Shown in pieces: positions 46,048-56,018 of a DNA stretch of 64,000 bases (positions within the stretch are counted from its first letter, which is position 1; the number at the start of each line of letters is the position of its first letter). The notes beneath the pieces were generated by a model that was not told where the DNA came from, made no database searches, and worked only from the letters and a program-made list of their open reading frames with translations. This stretch comes from CAVYYW01 sp963772845 (GTDB lineage Bacteria; Bacillota; Bacilli; Bacillales; Sporolactobacillaceae), in contig CAVYYW010000014.1 of NCBI GenBank assembly GCA_963772845.1, positions 310,001-374,000 of the forward strand. The letters run 5' to 3'. Both the position numbers and the translations under genes were made by a program.

Positions 46048-46185
46048 TTATAAAATAAAATAAATGAATTTTAGTGTTTTCGACATTATTTGCAGAAAAA
46101 ACAGCCCTTTTCTCTGTTTTTTTGTTACGATAAGAAATTATAACGATGATTCGGTCATTGAGTTTTTTTATAAGGTGATGGGTAT

Positions 46186-48363
46186 ATGACGATAGAAGAG
46201 CTATTGGAGAAAGCAGGCACCTACTTAAATCAGGAGCAGGTTGCACAAATTAAAGAAGCATACGACTTCGCGAGAAAAGCACATGATGGCCAATTCCGAA
46301 AATCGGGGGATCCATATATCATGCACCCAGTTGAGGTAGCGGGCATTCTTGTGGAACTTGACATGGATCCAACCACTGTGATTAGTGGTCTGCTTCATGA
46401 TGTTGTGGAGGATACTTCTGTAACTTTGGAGGATATACAGGAAAAGTTTGGTGAAGAAGTCGTTCGGCTAGTCGATGGAGTAACTAAGCTCCGCCGTTTC
46501 GAATTTAAGTCAAAAGAAGACCAGCAGGCGGAGAATCATCGAAAAATGTTTGTGGCAATGGCTCAGGATCTGCGCTGCGTACTAATTAAGCTTGCTGACC
46601 GGCTTCATAACATGAGGACACTGAAATACATGACGCCGGAAAAACAGATGCAAAAGGCCAACGAAACGCTTGAAATTTTTGCTCCGCTGGCAAACCGCCT
46701 AGGAATATCCGCCATTAAATGGGAGCTTGAAGACAGCTCTCTCAGGTATTTAAATCCTCAGCAATATTATAAGATTGTCAATCTAATGAAACGCAAGCGG
46801 AATGAGCGAGAAGCCTATATACATGAAGTAATGACAGGCATTACCGATCACCTGAAAGAAGTGAACATTGAAGCTGATATTTCAGGACGCCCAAAACATA
46901 TATACAGCATCTACAAAAAAATGGAACATCAGCATAAACAGTTTAATGAAATTTACGATTTGCTTGCAGTAAGAATTATCGTGAACAGCATTAAAGATTG
47001 TTACGCTGTCCTAGGAATTATCCATACGCATTGGAAGCCGATGCCTGGACGGTTTAAAGATTATATTGCGATGCCTAAGGCAAATATGTATCAGTCTCTC
47101 CATACGACAGTGATTGGTCCTAAGGGAGACCCCCTTGAGGTTCAAATCCGGACTGAAGATATGCATAAGGTTGCTGAATACGGGATTGCAGCCCATTGGG
47201 CATACAAAGAAGGAAAAAAGCAAAATCTGAATAACCGATTTGAGGACAAGCTTTCCTGGTTTAGGGAAATTCTTGAATGGCAAAATGATACAGCTGATGC
47301 CAAAGAGTTTATGGAATCACTTAAAGTGGACTTGTTTTCCGATATGGTATTCGTATTTACACCAAAAGGGGATGTTTTTGAACTTCCTGCTGGCTCAGTT
47401 CCGATTGATTTTGCCTATCGTATTCACACTGAGATCGGCAATCAGACAGTCGGTGCCAAAATTAATGGCAAGATTGTCCCTCTAGATTATAAGCTGAAAA
47501 CAGGGGATATTGTCGAAGTTCTCACGTCAAAACATTCCTACGGACCGAGTCAGGACTGGCTTAAAATGGCGCAGAGCTCTGCTGCGAAAAATAAAATAAG
47601 ACAATGGTACAAAAAGCAGCGCAGGGATGAAAATATTCTTAAAGGCCGAGAAATGATCGAAAAGGAATTAAAGAACCAGGGATTTGATCCTAAAACCACT
47701 TTAACCTTGGAAAACATCGAGAATGTTGCGAAGAAGTATAATTTTTCAACAGAAGATGAGATCTATGCGGCAGTAGGTTATAACGGCATTACCTCCCGCC
47801 AAGTTGTCACAAGACTGACTGAAAAAGTAAGAAAAGAGCTTCAAGCAGATTCAGCAGCAGACCTGCTTAAGTCTTTCCCTGATGTGAAATCCTATATTCC
47901 TCAACGGAAAACGGAATCCGGTGTTAGGGTAAAAGGCGTTGATAATCTGTTAATCAGGTTATCGAAGTGCTGTAATCCGGTTCCCGGGGATGAAATCGTC
48001 GGCTATATTACTAAGGGTCGCGGAGTATCGATCCATCGGAAAGATTGCCCAAATATCAACCAAGAGGATGCCTCACAGCGTTTATTGGATGTTGAATGGG
48101 AAACAGGCACCGAAAAAACAAAGTATTATAATGTTGATATTGAAATAACGGGGTATGACCGAAATGGACTTCTGAATGAAGTGCTTCATTCAGTCTCTGA
48201 AACGCATACAACGATTCAGGCGGTATCAGGTAAAGGGGATAAGAATAAAGTAGCCCTCATTCATATTACTATTGCCATAAATAATATCAGCCATCTTAAA
48301 AGAGTCGTTGAAAAAATCAAGAAAATTCCTGATGTGTACGCTGTAAAAAGGCTGATGCAGTAA
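46186..48363 (+). CDS. relA: Bifunctional (p)ppGpp synthetase/hydrolase RelA
   Basis: This is the long RelA/SpoT homologue that makes (p)ppGpp on starved ribosomes and also hydrolyses it. The 725-aa protein has an HD hydrolase domain (HDVVEDT near residue 70, LADRLHNMRTLKYM) and a synthetase domain (YDLLAVRIIV, RFKDYIAMPKANMYQSLHTT). TGS (VFVFTPKGDVFELPAGSVPI) and a C-terminal ACT domain follow. Both catalytic sites look intact. dtd follows after 18 nt. Confidence 0.97.
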   Translation: MTIEELLEKAGTYLNQEQVAQIKEAYDFARKAHDGQFRKSGDPYIMHPVEVAGILVELDMDPTTVISGLLHDVVEDTSVTLEDIQEKFGEEVVRLVDGVTKLRRFEFKSKEDQQAENHRKMFVAMAQDLRCVLIKLADRLHNMRTLKYMTPEKQMQKANETLEIFAPLANRLGISAIKWELEDSSLRYLNPQQYYKIVNLMKRKRNEREAYIHEVMTGITDHLKEVNIEADISGRPKHIYSIYKKMEHQHKQFNEIYDLLAVRIIVNSIKDCYAVLGIIHTHWKPMPGRFKDYIAMPKANMYQSLHTTVIGPKGDPLEVQIRTEDMHKVAEYGIAAHWAYKEGKKQNLNNRFEDKLSWFREILEWQNDTADAKEFMESLKVDLFSDMVFVFTPKGDVFELPAGSVPIDFAYRIHTEIGNQTVGAKINGKIVPLDYKLKTGDIVEVLTSKHSYGPSQDWLKMAQSSAAKNKIRQWYKKQRRDENILKGREMIEKELKNQGFDPKTTLTLENIENVAKKYNFSTEDEIYAAVGYNGITSRQVVTRLTEKVRKELQADSAADLLKSFPDVKSYIPQRKTESGVRVKGVDNLLIRLSKCCNPVPGDEIVGYITKGRGVSIHRKDCPNINQEDASQRLLDVEWETGTEKTKYYNVDIEITGYDRNGLLNEVLHSVSETHTTIQAVSGKGDKNKVALIHITIAINNISHLKRVVEKIKKIPDVYAVKRLMQ

Positions 48364-48381
48364 TAACCGGGGTGAATAAAT

Positions 48382-48819
48382 ATGAAAGTTGTTGTACAGA
48401 GAGCAAAAAATGCTTCGGTAGCCGTGAATGGAAAAACGGTGGGGCAAATTGACAGCGGTCTAATGCTGCTGGTTGGTGTGACACATCTTGACCAAAAAAA
48501 AGATGCAGAATATGCAGCTGGAAAAATTGCTTCTCTTCGCATTTTTGAAGACGCGGAAGGTAAAATGAATCATTCTGTCTCTGAGGCAAATGGAGCGATT
48601 TTGTCGATTTCTCAATTTACGCTGTACGGCGATACGAGAAAAGGCAGGAGGCCAAGCTTCTTTGAAGCGGCAAAACCTGATATAGCAGAACCGCTTTATG
48701 ATTACTTTAATGAATTGCTGCGTGAAAAAGGACTTAAAGTGGAAACCGGTGTCTTTGGCGCAATGATGGATGTCTCATTTACGAACGATGGGCCAGTGAC
48801 TTTAATTGTAGAAAGCTGA
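48382..48819 (+). CDS. dtd: D-aminoacyl-tRNA deacylase
   Basis: Dtd hydrolyses D-amino acids (and glycine from tRNA-Ala) from mischarged tRNAs. The 145 aa start MKVVVQRAKNASVAVNGKTV. The family signatures are ISQFTLYGDTRKGRRPSF (SQFTL motif) and the cross-subunit Gly-Pro motif, here DGPVTLIVES. It is coupled to relA as in B. subtilis. Confidence 0.96.
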   Translation: MKVVVQRAKNASVAVNGKTVGQIDSGLMLLVGVTHLDQKKDAEYAAGKIASLRIFEDAEGKMNHSVSEANGAILSISQFTLYGDTRKGRRPSFFEAAKPDIAEPLYDYFNELLREKGLKVETGVFGAMMDVSFTNDGPVTLIVES

Positions 48820-48839
48820 TCAGTTTATTTAATTAAAGC

Positions 48840-48868
48840 TTGACAATTTTTAAAAAGATCATTACGAT
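48840..48868 (+). promoter_or_regulatory. Sigma-A promoter of hisS-aspS
   Basis: TTGACA, a 17-bp spacer and TACGAT lie upstream of the T-box leader. Confidence 0.65.
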
Positions 48869-48874
48869 ATAAAA

Positions 48875-49197
48875 ATATCCTAAAGTGCGGGTTCAAAGCG
48901 AAACTCTACTAAGAAGAGAATGATTGTCGCCAACCGCCTAATAATAAAATCCTTTGATCCGAGAAAAGTACTCAAATTGCTTGCCTTCAGAGAGGAATTG
49001 CCACGGCTGCAATCAATTCCGGCTAAGCATTGACGAAAGACACTCAGGGAGGTATTTTCCCGAACCGAATCATCCAGTAGGGAAAATCGTCTGCAGACGT
49101 TATCTGCCTTTATGAGAAAGCAGCGATGCTTTAAATAAAGGGTGGCACCACGGTAGATCCGTCCCTTGTTCATCTAAGTATGAACAGGGGTTTTTTT
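48875..49197 (+). promoter_or_regulatory. T-box leader of hisS-aspS with overlapping GAC/CAC specifier
   Basis: The T-box core GGGTGGCACCACGG starts at 49139, and the terminator hairpin ends in T7 at 49197. AGTA at 48967 and CGAAAGACACTC at 49034-49045 could form the specifier loop. The pentamer GACAC (49039-49043) contains GAC (Asp) and CAC (His), matching the two downstream synthetases. Confidence 0.9.
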
Positions 49198-49240
49198 GTG
49201 TTTAAAATTTGTTTAATTATGTTTATCAGGGAGTGAGACG

Positions 49241-50502
49241 ATGTCAATCCAAAAACCCCGCGGCACTGAAGATATTCTTCCAGCTGACGTTAGCAGTATG
49301 GCAGGCTATTGAGAATGAGGCGCGATCTTTATGTGAACGATTTAACTATGAAGAAATCCGGACGCCTTTATTTGAGTCAACCGACCTCTTCACAAGAGGT
49401 GTAGGCGATACTACAGATATCGTTACAAAAGAAATGTATACCTTTGAAGACAGGGGCGGGCGAAGCTTAACCTTGCGTCCCAGAAGGCACTGCGCCTGTC
49501 GTTCGATCTTTTGTAACTAACAAACTGCATGGGGGGCCAAATCAGCCAGTCAAGCTTTACTACATTGGACCCATGTTTCGTTATGAAAGACCGCAGGCGG
49601 GAAGAACAAGGCAATTTACTCAGTTTGGCGTAGAAGCAATTGGGGCAGCGGACCCAGCTATTGATGCTGAAATTATTGCTTTAGGCATGCAATTTTATGA
49701 GAATCTGGGTCTTAAAAATCTAAAGCTTGTTATAAACAGCCTTGGTGATCCAGAAAGCCGTCTTAAGCATAGGGATGTTCTCATTGCGCACTTTAAGCCT
49801 TCCATTGACGAATTCTGCAAGGACTGTCAATCTCGTCTTGAAAAAAATCCAATGAGAATTCTTGACTGTAAAGTCGATCGGGATCACCCGCTTATGGCGA
49901 CCGCTCCAAGCATTCTAGATTATTTGAATGAGGAATCAGCGGCATATTTCGACAAACTTCAAGAGTACCTTACAAGCATGGGAATGGCATTTACTGTTGA
50001 TCCAACAATGGTAAGGGGATTGGATTATTATAATCACACAGCTTTTGAAATTATGGGTGAAGGATTTGGTGCGATCACAACGCTCGCAGGCGGCGGACGC
50101 TATAATGGGCTTGTTCAGCAGCTTGGAGGACCTGAATCACCAGGAATCGGCTTTGCATTAAGTATTGAGCGCCTTCTTCTTGCTCTCAAGGCTGAGGATG
50201 TCACCATAAATAGTGAAAAACAATTGGATTGCTTTTTAGCAATTATTGGTGAAAAAACGAAAGACCAGGCGCCAGCATTGCTGAACCGGTTAAGGAAAAA
50301 TGGTGTCTCTGCAGACATGGACTACCTGTCTAGAAAAGTAAAAGGCCAGTTCAAACAGGCTGACCGATCTGGGGCAAAGTTTGTGGCAGTATTAGGTGAG
50401 GAAGAGCTTGAAAAACAAGTCATTAACGTAAAAAGGTTAAGTGACGGAAGTCAGACAGAAGTTCCAATCGAAGAACTGGAAGCTTTCATAAAAAACAACT
50501 AA
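49241..50502 (+). CDS. hisS: Histidyl-tRNA synthetase (two frameshifts in this sequence)
   Basis: This class II synthetase charges tRNA(His). The start is ATG 49241 (MSIQKPRGTEDILPADVSS), the family N-terminus. The frame first breaks at 49290-49297, before WQAIENEARSLCERFNYEEI. It breaks again at CCC 49479-49481, where one C too many disrupts RSLTLRPEGTAPVVRSF. After correction the protein is about 420 aa. Motif 2 (YYIGPMFRYERPQAGRTRQF) and the histidine motif GLDYYNHTAFEI are intact, and an anticodon-binding domain ends it. An essential gene cannot be broken twice, so errors are likely. Confidence 0.93.
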
Positions 50503-50516
50503 GGGAGGGCTTTAGC

Positions 50517-52277
50517 ATGTATCGTACAGCATATTGCGGAGAACTAACAGAAGCACAAGCAGGGAACAAAAGTAGAGCTTTCGGGATGGGTTCAAAAGAG
50601 AAGAGATTTAGGCGGTCTTATTTTTATCGATTTAAGAGACCGTTCAGGTATCGTTCAGGTTGTCTTCAACCCTGAAGTTTCGAAGGAAGCATTGGAAATT
50701 GCCGAATCCATTCGAAGTGAATATGTGATTCATGTAACCGGAACGGTATCAAAGAGGGAAGAACAGTCGGTCAATCTTAAAATGGCGACAGGACGCATTG
50801 AGATCAGCGTTCTGGAAGTGGAAATTCTAAATGGTTCTAAGACGCCGCCGTTTGAGATTAAAGATGAATCGGAAGTCTCAGAAGAGATTCGACTTAAATA
50901 TCGTTATCTTGATTTGAGGCGACCTGAAATGCAGCAAACGTTTAAATTACGTCATCAGGTAACAAAGCACATTCGTAACTTTCTTGACGAAGAGGCATAC
51001 CTTGAAATTGAAACCCCAATGCTAACGAAAAGTACACCTGAAGGGGCAAGGGATTATCTTGTTCCAAGCCGTGTTCATCCTGGTGATTTCTATGCGTTAC
51101 CTCAATCCCCGCAATTATTTAAGCAGCTTTTAATGGTCAGTGGGATGGAGAAATATTATCAGGTGGTCCGCTGTTTCCGTGATGAAGATTTAAGGGCTGA
51201 CAGACAGCCGGAATTCACCCAGGTAGATATTGAGATGTCTTTTTTTGAACAGGAACCTTTTATGGGAATGATCGAAAAAATGATGACTGAGCTTGTCAGC
51301 AAAGTGAAAAACAAAACCGTTTCTGCTCCTTTCCAGCGTATGACTTATAAAGAGGCTATGGCGCGCTACGGGAGCGACAAACCGGATACCCGTTTTGATA
51401 TGGAGTTAATCGATATAACTGAGACAGTGGCCGAATCACCCTTCAAGGTCTTTAAAGACACCGCAGCAAACGGCGGAATGATCAATGCCTTAACGTTGAA
51501 GGCCAAGCTGCAAACTATTCCCGCAAGAATATTGATGAACTTGGGAGAATTTACGGCTCGATACGGTGCAAAAGGACTGGCGTGGCTGAAGGTTGAAGGA
51601 GAAGCTTTGAAAGGACCAATTGCAAAGTTTTTTGATGAAGCAGCCTGCCGCTCACTTTTAGAACCTGTCACGCAAAAGACGGGGATTTACTGCTCTTTGT
51701 TGCAGACAAGGCATCTGTTGTGAAGGACAGCCTTGGAGCACTCCGGGTTAAGCTTGGAAAAGATCTGAATTTAATTAACAAGCAAGCACTGAACTTTTTA
51801 TGGGTGACTGAATTTCCGTTACTTGGTTATGATGAAGATCAAGATCGCTATGTTGCAGAGCACCATCCTTTCACAATGCCTCTGCAGGAAGACCTAGAAA
51901 AACTTGAAAGTTCTCCTGGAGAAGTCCGGGCTCAGGCTTATGACCTTGTGCTGAATGGCTATGAACTCGGCGGCGGATCCTTGAGGATTCACCAGCGCGA
52001 TATACAAGAAAAAATGTTTAAGACGTTAGGTTTTTCTCAGGAAGAAGCAAAAGAACAATTCGGGTTCCTTCTTGAGGCGTTTGAATATGGAACCCCTCCT
52101 CATGGCGGGATTGCTCTCGGTCTTGACCGGCTCGTGATGATATTAGCTGGCCGTTCCAACCTTAGAGACACGATTGCCTTTCCAAAAACAGCAAGCGCCG
52201 CATGTCTGCTTACACAAGCGCCAAACAGCGTAAGTGAGAAACAGCTGGAAGAATTGCATCTTGCAGTTAAGCGCTGA
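50517..52277 (+). CDS. aspS: Aspartyl-tRNA synthetase (two frameshifts in this sequence)
   Basis: This class II synthetase has about 586 aa after correction. Start ATG 50517 (MYRTAYCGELTEAQAGNK) is 14 nt after hisS, behind GGGAGGG. An extra A in AAAA at 50568-50571 breaks the OB-fold; removing it gives VELSGWVQKRRDLGGLIFID. A missing G at 51681-51684 breaks the GAD domain; adding it gives GDLLLFVADKASVVKDSLG. Class II motifs (QLLMVSGMEKYYQVVRCFRD, GIALGLDRLVMIL) are intact. The bacterial GAD insertion is present. Confidence 0.93.
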
Positions 52278-52294
52278 TCCATTCCCAAAAAATG

Positions 52295-52328
52295 AAGAGC
52301 CGGACGGATAACGCGTCGGCTCTTCAAA
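52295..52328 (-). terminator. 10-bp perfect hairpin; T-tract on the minus strand
   Basis: TGAAGAGCCG and CGGCTCTTCA are exact inverted repeats. The T6 run lies on the minus-strand 3' side, so it best terminates minus-strand transcription; it may also mark the aspS mRNA end. Confidence 0.55.
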
Positions 52329-52368
52329 TTCAGAGAAACAGGGGCTTATTAATGGGGAAAATAGCCGC

Positions 52369-52398
52369 TTGATTTATTCTGAATACTTATGCTATGAT
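52369..52398 (+). promoter_or_regulatory. Promoter of 6S RNA
   Basis: TTGATT, an 18-bp spacer and TATGAT lie just before the RNA. Confidence 0.6.
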
Positions 52399-52404
52399 AC
52401 TTAT

Positions 52405-52600
52405 ACAAAGTTAAAGAGTCCTGAAGTGTACGTAATAAACCAAATGTTTTGACCGAACATTTTTTGATAGGGAGTCCGATGTTTCCAGCCGGCGTGCAAG
52501 CCTTTTTTAAGGACGCATAATGGCTGGGGCAGGACACCCACCTGCTGAGTGCGGGATCAAAACTCGGGTTTTTATACGGCACAGTTGGGACTCTTGTTTA
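52405..52600 (+). ncRNA. ssrS: 6S RNA (6S-1 / BsrA type)
   Basis: The region matches the Bacillus 6S-1 RNA as I know it. AGAGTCCTGA pairs with the closing end TTGGGACTCTT. TTTTGACCGAACATTTTTTG and GGGATCAAAACTCGGGTTTT form the long stem around the central bubble, and CAGGACACCCACCTGCTGAG is also conserved. 6S RNA binds sigma-A RNA polymerase like an open promoter and lowers transcription in stationary phase. Position after aspS is the bsrA locus in B. subtilis. Ends are approximate. Confidence 0.93.
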
Positions 52601-52620
52601 TATTAAAGAATTTAAATGAC

Positions 52621-52647
52621 ACACTGCCTTGGCGGTGTTTTTATTTT
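52621..52647 (+). terminator. Terminator after 6S RNA
   Basis: ACACTGCC and GGCGGTGT form a tight stem followed by a T-rich run; it overlaps the 3' end of the minus-strand gene. Confidence 0.6.
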
Positions 52648-53349
52648 GCCATTTTTTCTAAATTTCCGTTTTTGTCCATTTTAAAGCTTGGTGAGCTGCT
52701 GTTCGCCGCTGAATCATTTTCCTGAAAAAGCACCATTTTTCTCGCCCTATCCATAATCTGAATGAGAGACTGGTAATCTTCTTCAACGGTCTGCTGCTTA
52801 GCATAAAGTGACGCTTTTTCGTTCTGAAGCGATTTGTTCTCTTCTCTCAGCTGTTTAATTTCTTTTTGCAGGCTTTCATTTTCTGCTGCTAACCTAGAAT
52901 GGTTAAGGCTCTCTGAATTTAAAGATCTCAGATACTCAATGACCTGCGTTAAATTCATAGATTCGGCTGAGGATGAGAAACGCGTAGGAGCCTCATTAAA
53001 CACGGCTGTTTTTTGGAGGAACATCAGCTGGACCCGTATGCGTTTCTACCAAACTGAAAGCGACTGGCTCTTTTGGCGCACTCTCTGGATTGTATCTAGG
53101 TTTATTAATAATAGCCCTTTTCATATGCTTTCTTTGACGTTTTGCGATACTTACGGCCTGTTCATACTTCTTTCTGACAATAGCGTTCCAGCGAAAACCG
53201 CATGCAGCGCCAGTCCGGTCGAGGCGGTCTCCTACTTCTTCAAAAGCATTAAGCTGTGTGCCGCCTTCACGGATATGACGAAGCACGGTTTCTGCCAATA
53301 ACAGGTCGTCTTCGTGGCTCCATGCGTCTTGTCTAACCTTATTCATCAT
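52641..53349 (-). CDS. RsfA-family prespore-type transcription factor (frameshifted in this sequence)
   Basis: About 236 aa when read across one frameshift. The N-terminal Myb/SANT-like DNA-binding part (QDAWSHEDDLLLAETVLRHI, DRTGAACGFRWNAIVRKKY) matches the RsfA/YlbO family. In B. subtilis these act in sporulation compartments (RsfA in the forespore under sigma-F). A C-terminal coiled coil (ENESLQKEIKQLREENKSLQ) follows. The break is at a T6 run on the plus strand, 53009-53014; one base fewer joins VPPK to TAVFNEAPT. AAAAAGGAG precedes the ATG. tcdA occupies this place in B. subtilis. Confidence 0.82.
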
Positions 53350-53427
53350 CCTGTTCTCCTTTTTATATAAGTTTACTAAGAGATGATAGACAACAGATTC
53401 ATAATTTATACATGGCCGGCTTAAATC

Positions 53428-54766
53428 TTAGTGTTTCTTTGTTTTTCTGTCCTCAAAGTAATCTAAACGTTTCTTTATTGTTTTTTCATATCCTCGCTCT
53501 GCCGGGGTGTAAAAGCTTTTATTCTTCAGATGGTCAGGGAGGTATTGCTGCGGAACATAGCCGCTTTCAAAATTATGCGGGTATTGATAGCCTTTGCCAT
53601 GATCGAGCTGTTGAGCCCCTTTGTAATGGGCATCTCTTAAATGGATGGGAACCTGACCGGTGTGTTCTTTTTTTACGGCAGCCATGGCTTGGTCGATCCC
53701 GGTGATTACTGCATTGCTTTTCGGGGCAGTTGCCACATAAAGCGCTGCCTCCGCAAGTGGAATTCTCGCTTCGGGAAGCCCTATGAATTCAACAGAATAA
53801 GAGGCGGCCTGAGCGATAAGCAAGGCATTAGGATCTGCCAAGTCCGACATCTTCAGCTGCATGTACAAAAATTCTTCTCGCAATAAAACGTGGATCCTCA
53901 CCAGCAGTAATCATTTTTGCCAGCCAGTATAGCGTGGCATCAGGGTCGGAGCCCCGCATACTTTTAATGAAAGCAGACACGGTATCATAGTGGTTATCAC
54001 CGGCTTTATCGTATTGAAGAACGCGTTCCTGTATGGACTCTTCTGCCACAGATACGGTGATGTGAATGTTTCCTTCTCTATCAGGATCGGTAGTAAGGAC
54101 GGCAAGCTCAAGGGCATGAAGCGCTGTCCTGCCGTCACCGTTTGCTACATGAATAAGGTGTTCAATTGCTTCATCATCCACCGATACCGGAAAGTTACCA
54201 TAGCCTCGTTCTTTATCTTCGAGTGCCTGATCAATCATCGCTTTAATATCTTCGTGTGTTAACGGTGAGAATCGGAACAGTCTCGATCTCGATAAAAGGG
54301 CGGGGTTTATTTCAAACATTGGGCTCTCTGTGGTGGCGCCAATTAATATAATTGTTCCATCTTCTACTGAAGGAAGAAGGGCATCCTGCTGGCTTTTATT
54401 AAAACGGTGAATTTCATCAATAAAAAGAACGGTTCGCTGTTCTTCGAATTTGGCCCTATCTTTTGCTTCTGAAATAACTTTTCTTAAATCAGCTACACCG
54501 CTTGTGACAGCATTCAGCTGCTGAAAGTATGCGGAGGTTGAATTAGCGATAATCTGAGCTAATGTTGTTTTTCCGGTTCCAGGGGGTCCGAAAAAAATCA
54601 TTGGCGTTAATTTATCAGCCTTAATGGCTCTTCTTAGGAGACGGCCTTCTCCAATAATGCTGTCTTGACCAATAAATTCTTCAAGAGTTCGGGGGCGCAT
54701 CCGGTTAGCAAGCGGTTTACCCATTGCTTTTTTTTCGCCATGGGATGAAAAATCGAATAAATCCAA
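53428..54766 (-). CDS. rarA: Replication-associated recombination protein RarA/MgsA (frameshifted in this sequence)
   Basis: This AAA+ ATPase is related to clamp loaders and acts at stalled replication forks. It shows Walker A FFGPPGTGKTTLAQII, Walker B TVLFIDEIHRFNKSQQDALL and sensor GATTESP. The C-terminal MgsA domain ends near YLPDHLKNKSFYTPAERGY. At plus-strand CC 53838-53839 one extra base breaks the frame; removing it restores EDVGLADPNALLIAQAA. Start is TTG 54766 (MDLFDFSSHGEKKAMGKPLA) behind AAAGGA; longer frames upstream look non-coding. About 445 aa after correction. Confidence 0.92.
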
Positions 54767-54895
54767 AACATCACGTCCTTTTTCCTGCATCACTCTTAAG
54801 CAACCAATCATGCAAATGAGGTTTGTTTCGTGCTATAATAGCATTTGTTTATATTACACTTAAAATGAAAAGACTTTTGAATACACTTGCTAAGT

Positions 54896-55633
54896 ATGAA
54901 GAATGTGAGGCGGGAGCCTTTGAAACCCATCGTATTATCCCGACGTAATAGTTATGAACAGCTTATTTATTGGTCGGTTTTTATAACAGGCCTGATCGTT
55001 ATGGCCTTTGGAATTGCGCTAATGATCACCGCACATCTTGGGAGCGCACCCTGGGATGTGTTTCATATTGGGCTATTTAATAAATTAGGATTAACAATAG
55101 GCACCTGGTCAATCATCGTTGGTTTTATAATTGTCGCCACAACATCTATTTTAACAAAAAAATGGCCGCAGCCGGGTGTGTATTTGAACATGATATTAGT
55201 CGGTATATTCATTGATCTTTTTCTTGCCATGCCGGCAATGACAACACCGGTTCATTTGTATAGTAGAGTATCTATGCTTATGGCGGGCATTCTTGTAAAC
55301 GGAGCAGGCATCAGCGTCTATATTGCTGCACGAAGGGGTGCAGGACCACGTGATACCCTGATGCTCTACCTCACTGAGAAGACCGGCTGGCGTCTTGCAC
55401 CGGTCAGACGGCTAATGGAGCTGGCAGTCCTTATTATAGGGTGGCTGATGGGAGGTCCTGTTTCGTTCGGGACGTTTATTTTCGGTTTGACGATCGGCTC
55501 CATTGTTGGGCTGCTTCTACCACTATGCGAAAAAAGTGTTTCAATGATTATAGAAAGAGGGGTTTGTTTTGAAAATCTCGACAAAAGGCCGTTACGGGCT
55601 AACGATTATGATGGCTCTCGGAAAAAATGTTAA
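54896..55633 (+). CDS. YczE/YitT-like integral membrane protein
   Basis: The roughly 245-aa protein has five to six membrane helices and the family wording LGSAPWDVFHIGLFNKLGLT and ARRGAGPRDTLMLYLTEKTG, typical of YczE-like proteins. Function is unknown. The start is uncertain: TTG 54887, ATG 54896 and TTG 54920 (after GTGAGG) are all possible. The last 65 nt overlap cymR in another frame. The tail after IIERG looks non-conserved, so the true C-terminus may be shorter and the reading frame may be disturbed here. Confidence 0.75.
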   Translation: MKNVRREPLKPIVLSRRNSYEQLIYWSVFITGLIVMAFGIALMITAHLGSAPWDVFHIGLFNKLGLTIGTWSIIVGFIIVATTSILTKKWPQPGVYLNMILVGIFIDLFLAMPAMTTPVHLYSRVSMLMAGILVNGAGISVYIAARRGAGPRDTLMLYLTEKTGWRLAPVRRLMELAVLIIGWLMGGPVSFGTFIFGLTIGSIVGLLLPLCEKSVSMIIERGVCFENLDKRPLRANDYDGSRKKC

Positions 55634-55991
55634 TGAACGGCCGTTATCTCTAAAGGCTATTGCTTCAGAACATAAGCTGTCAGAGCACTATCTCGAACAA
55701 TTGATCGCACCTCTTAGAAACGCGGATCTTGTTAAGAGTGTTCGCGGTGCATACGGCGGCTACGTGCTGGTCAAACCGGCTAAAGAAATTACCGCAGCGG
55801 ATATCATCCGCTTATTAGAAGGTCCTATTCGTCCAGTTGAAGTGATGGACGATGATGATCCTGCTAAGAGAGAGCTGTGGAGGAAGATAAGAGACGCAGT
55901 AAAAGATGTCCTGGAAAGCACCACCCTTGATGATCTTATTCATTATGAACAAGGACCTCATCAGCAGGATCCTTATATGTTTTATATTTAG
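55569..55991 (+). CDS. cymR: Rrf2-family cysteine metabolism repressor CymR
   Basis: CymR, with the cysteine synthase CysK as partner, represses cystine uptake and cysteine synthesis genes in B. subtilis. The 140-aa protein starts MKISTKGRYGLTIMMALGKN. It has the winged HTH (LSEHYLEQLIAPLRNADLVK, VRGAYGGYVL) and ends in YMFYI, as CymR does. It lacks the three-cysteine cluster of iron-sulfur Rrf2 proteins such as IscR. Start is TTG 55569 behind AGAGGGG. iscS follows after 27 nt. Confidence 0.93.
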   Translation: MKISTKGRYGLTIMMALGKNVNERPLSLKAIASEHKLSEHYLEQLIAPLRNADLVKSVRGAYGGYVLVKPAKEITAADIIRLLEGPIRPVEVMDDDDPAKRELWRKIRDAVKDVLESTTLDDLIHYEQGPHQQDPYMFYI

Positions 55992-56018
55992 AGCGATAAA
56001 TTTAAAGGAAGTGTCTGA

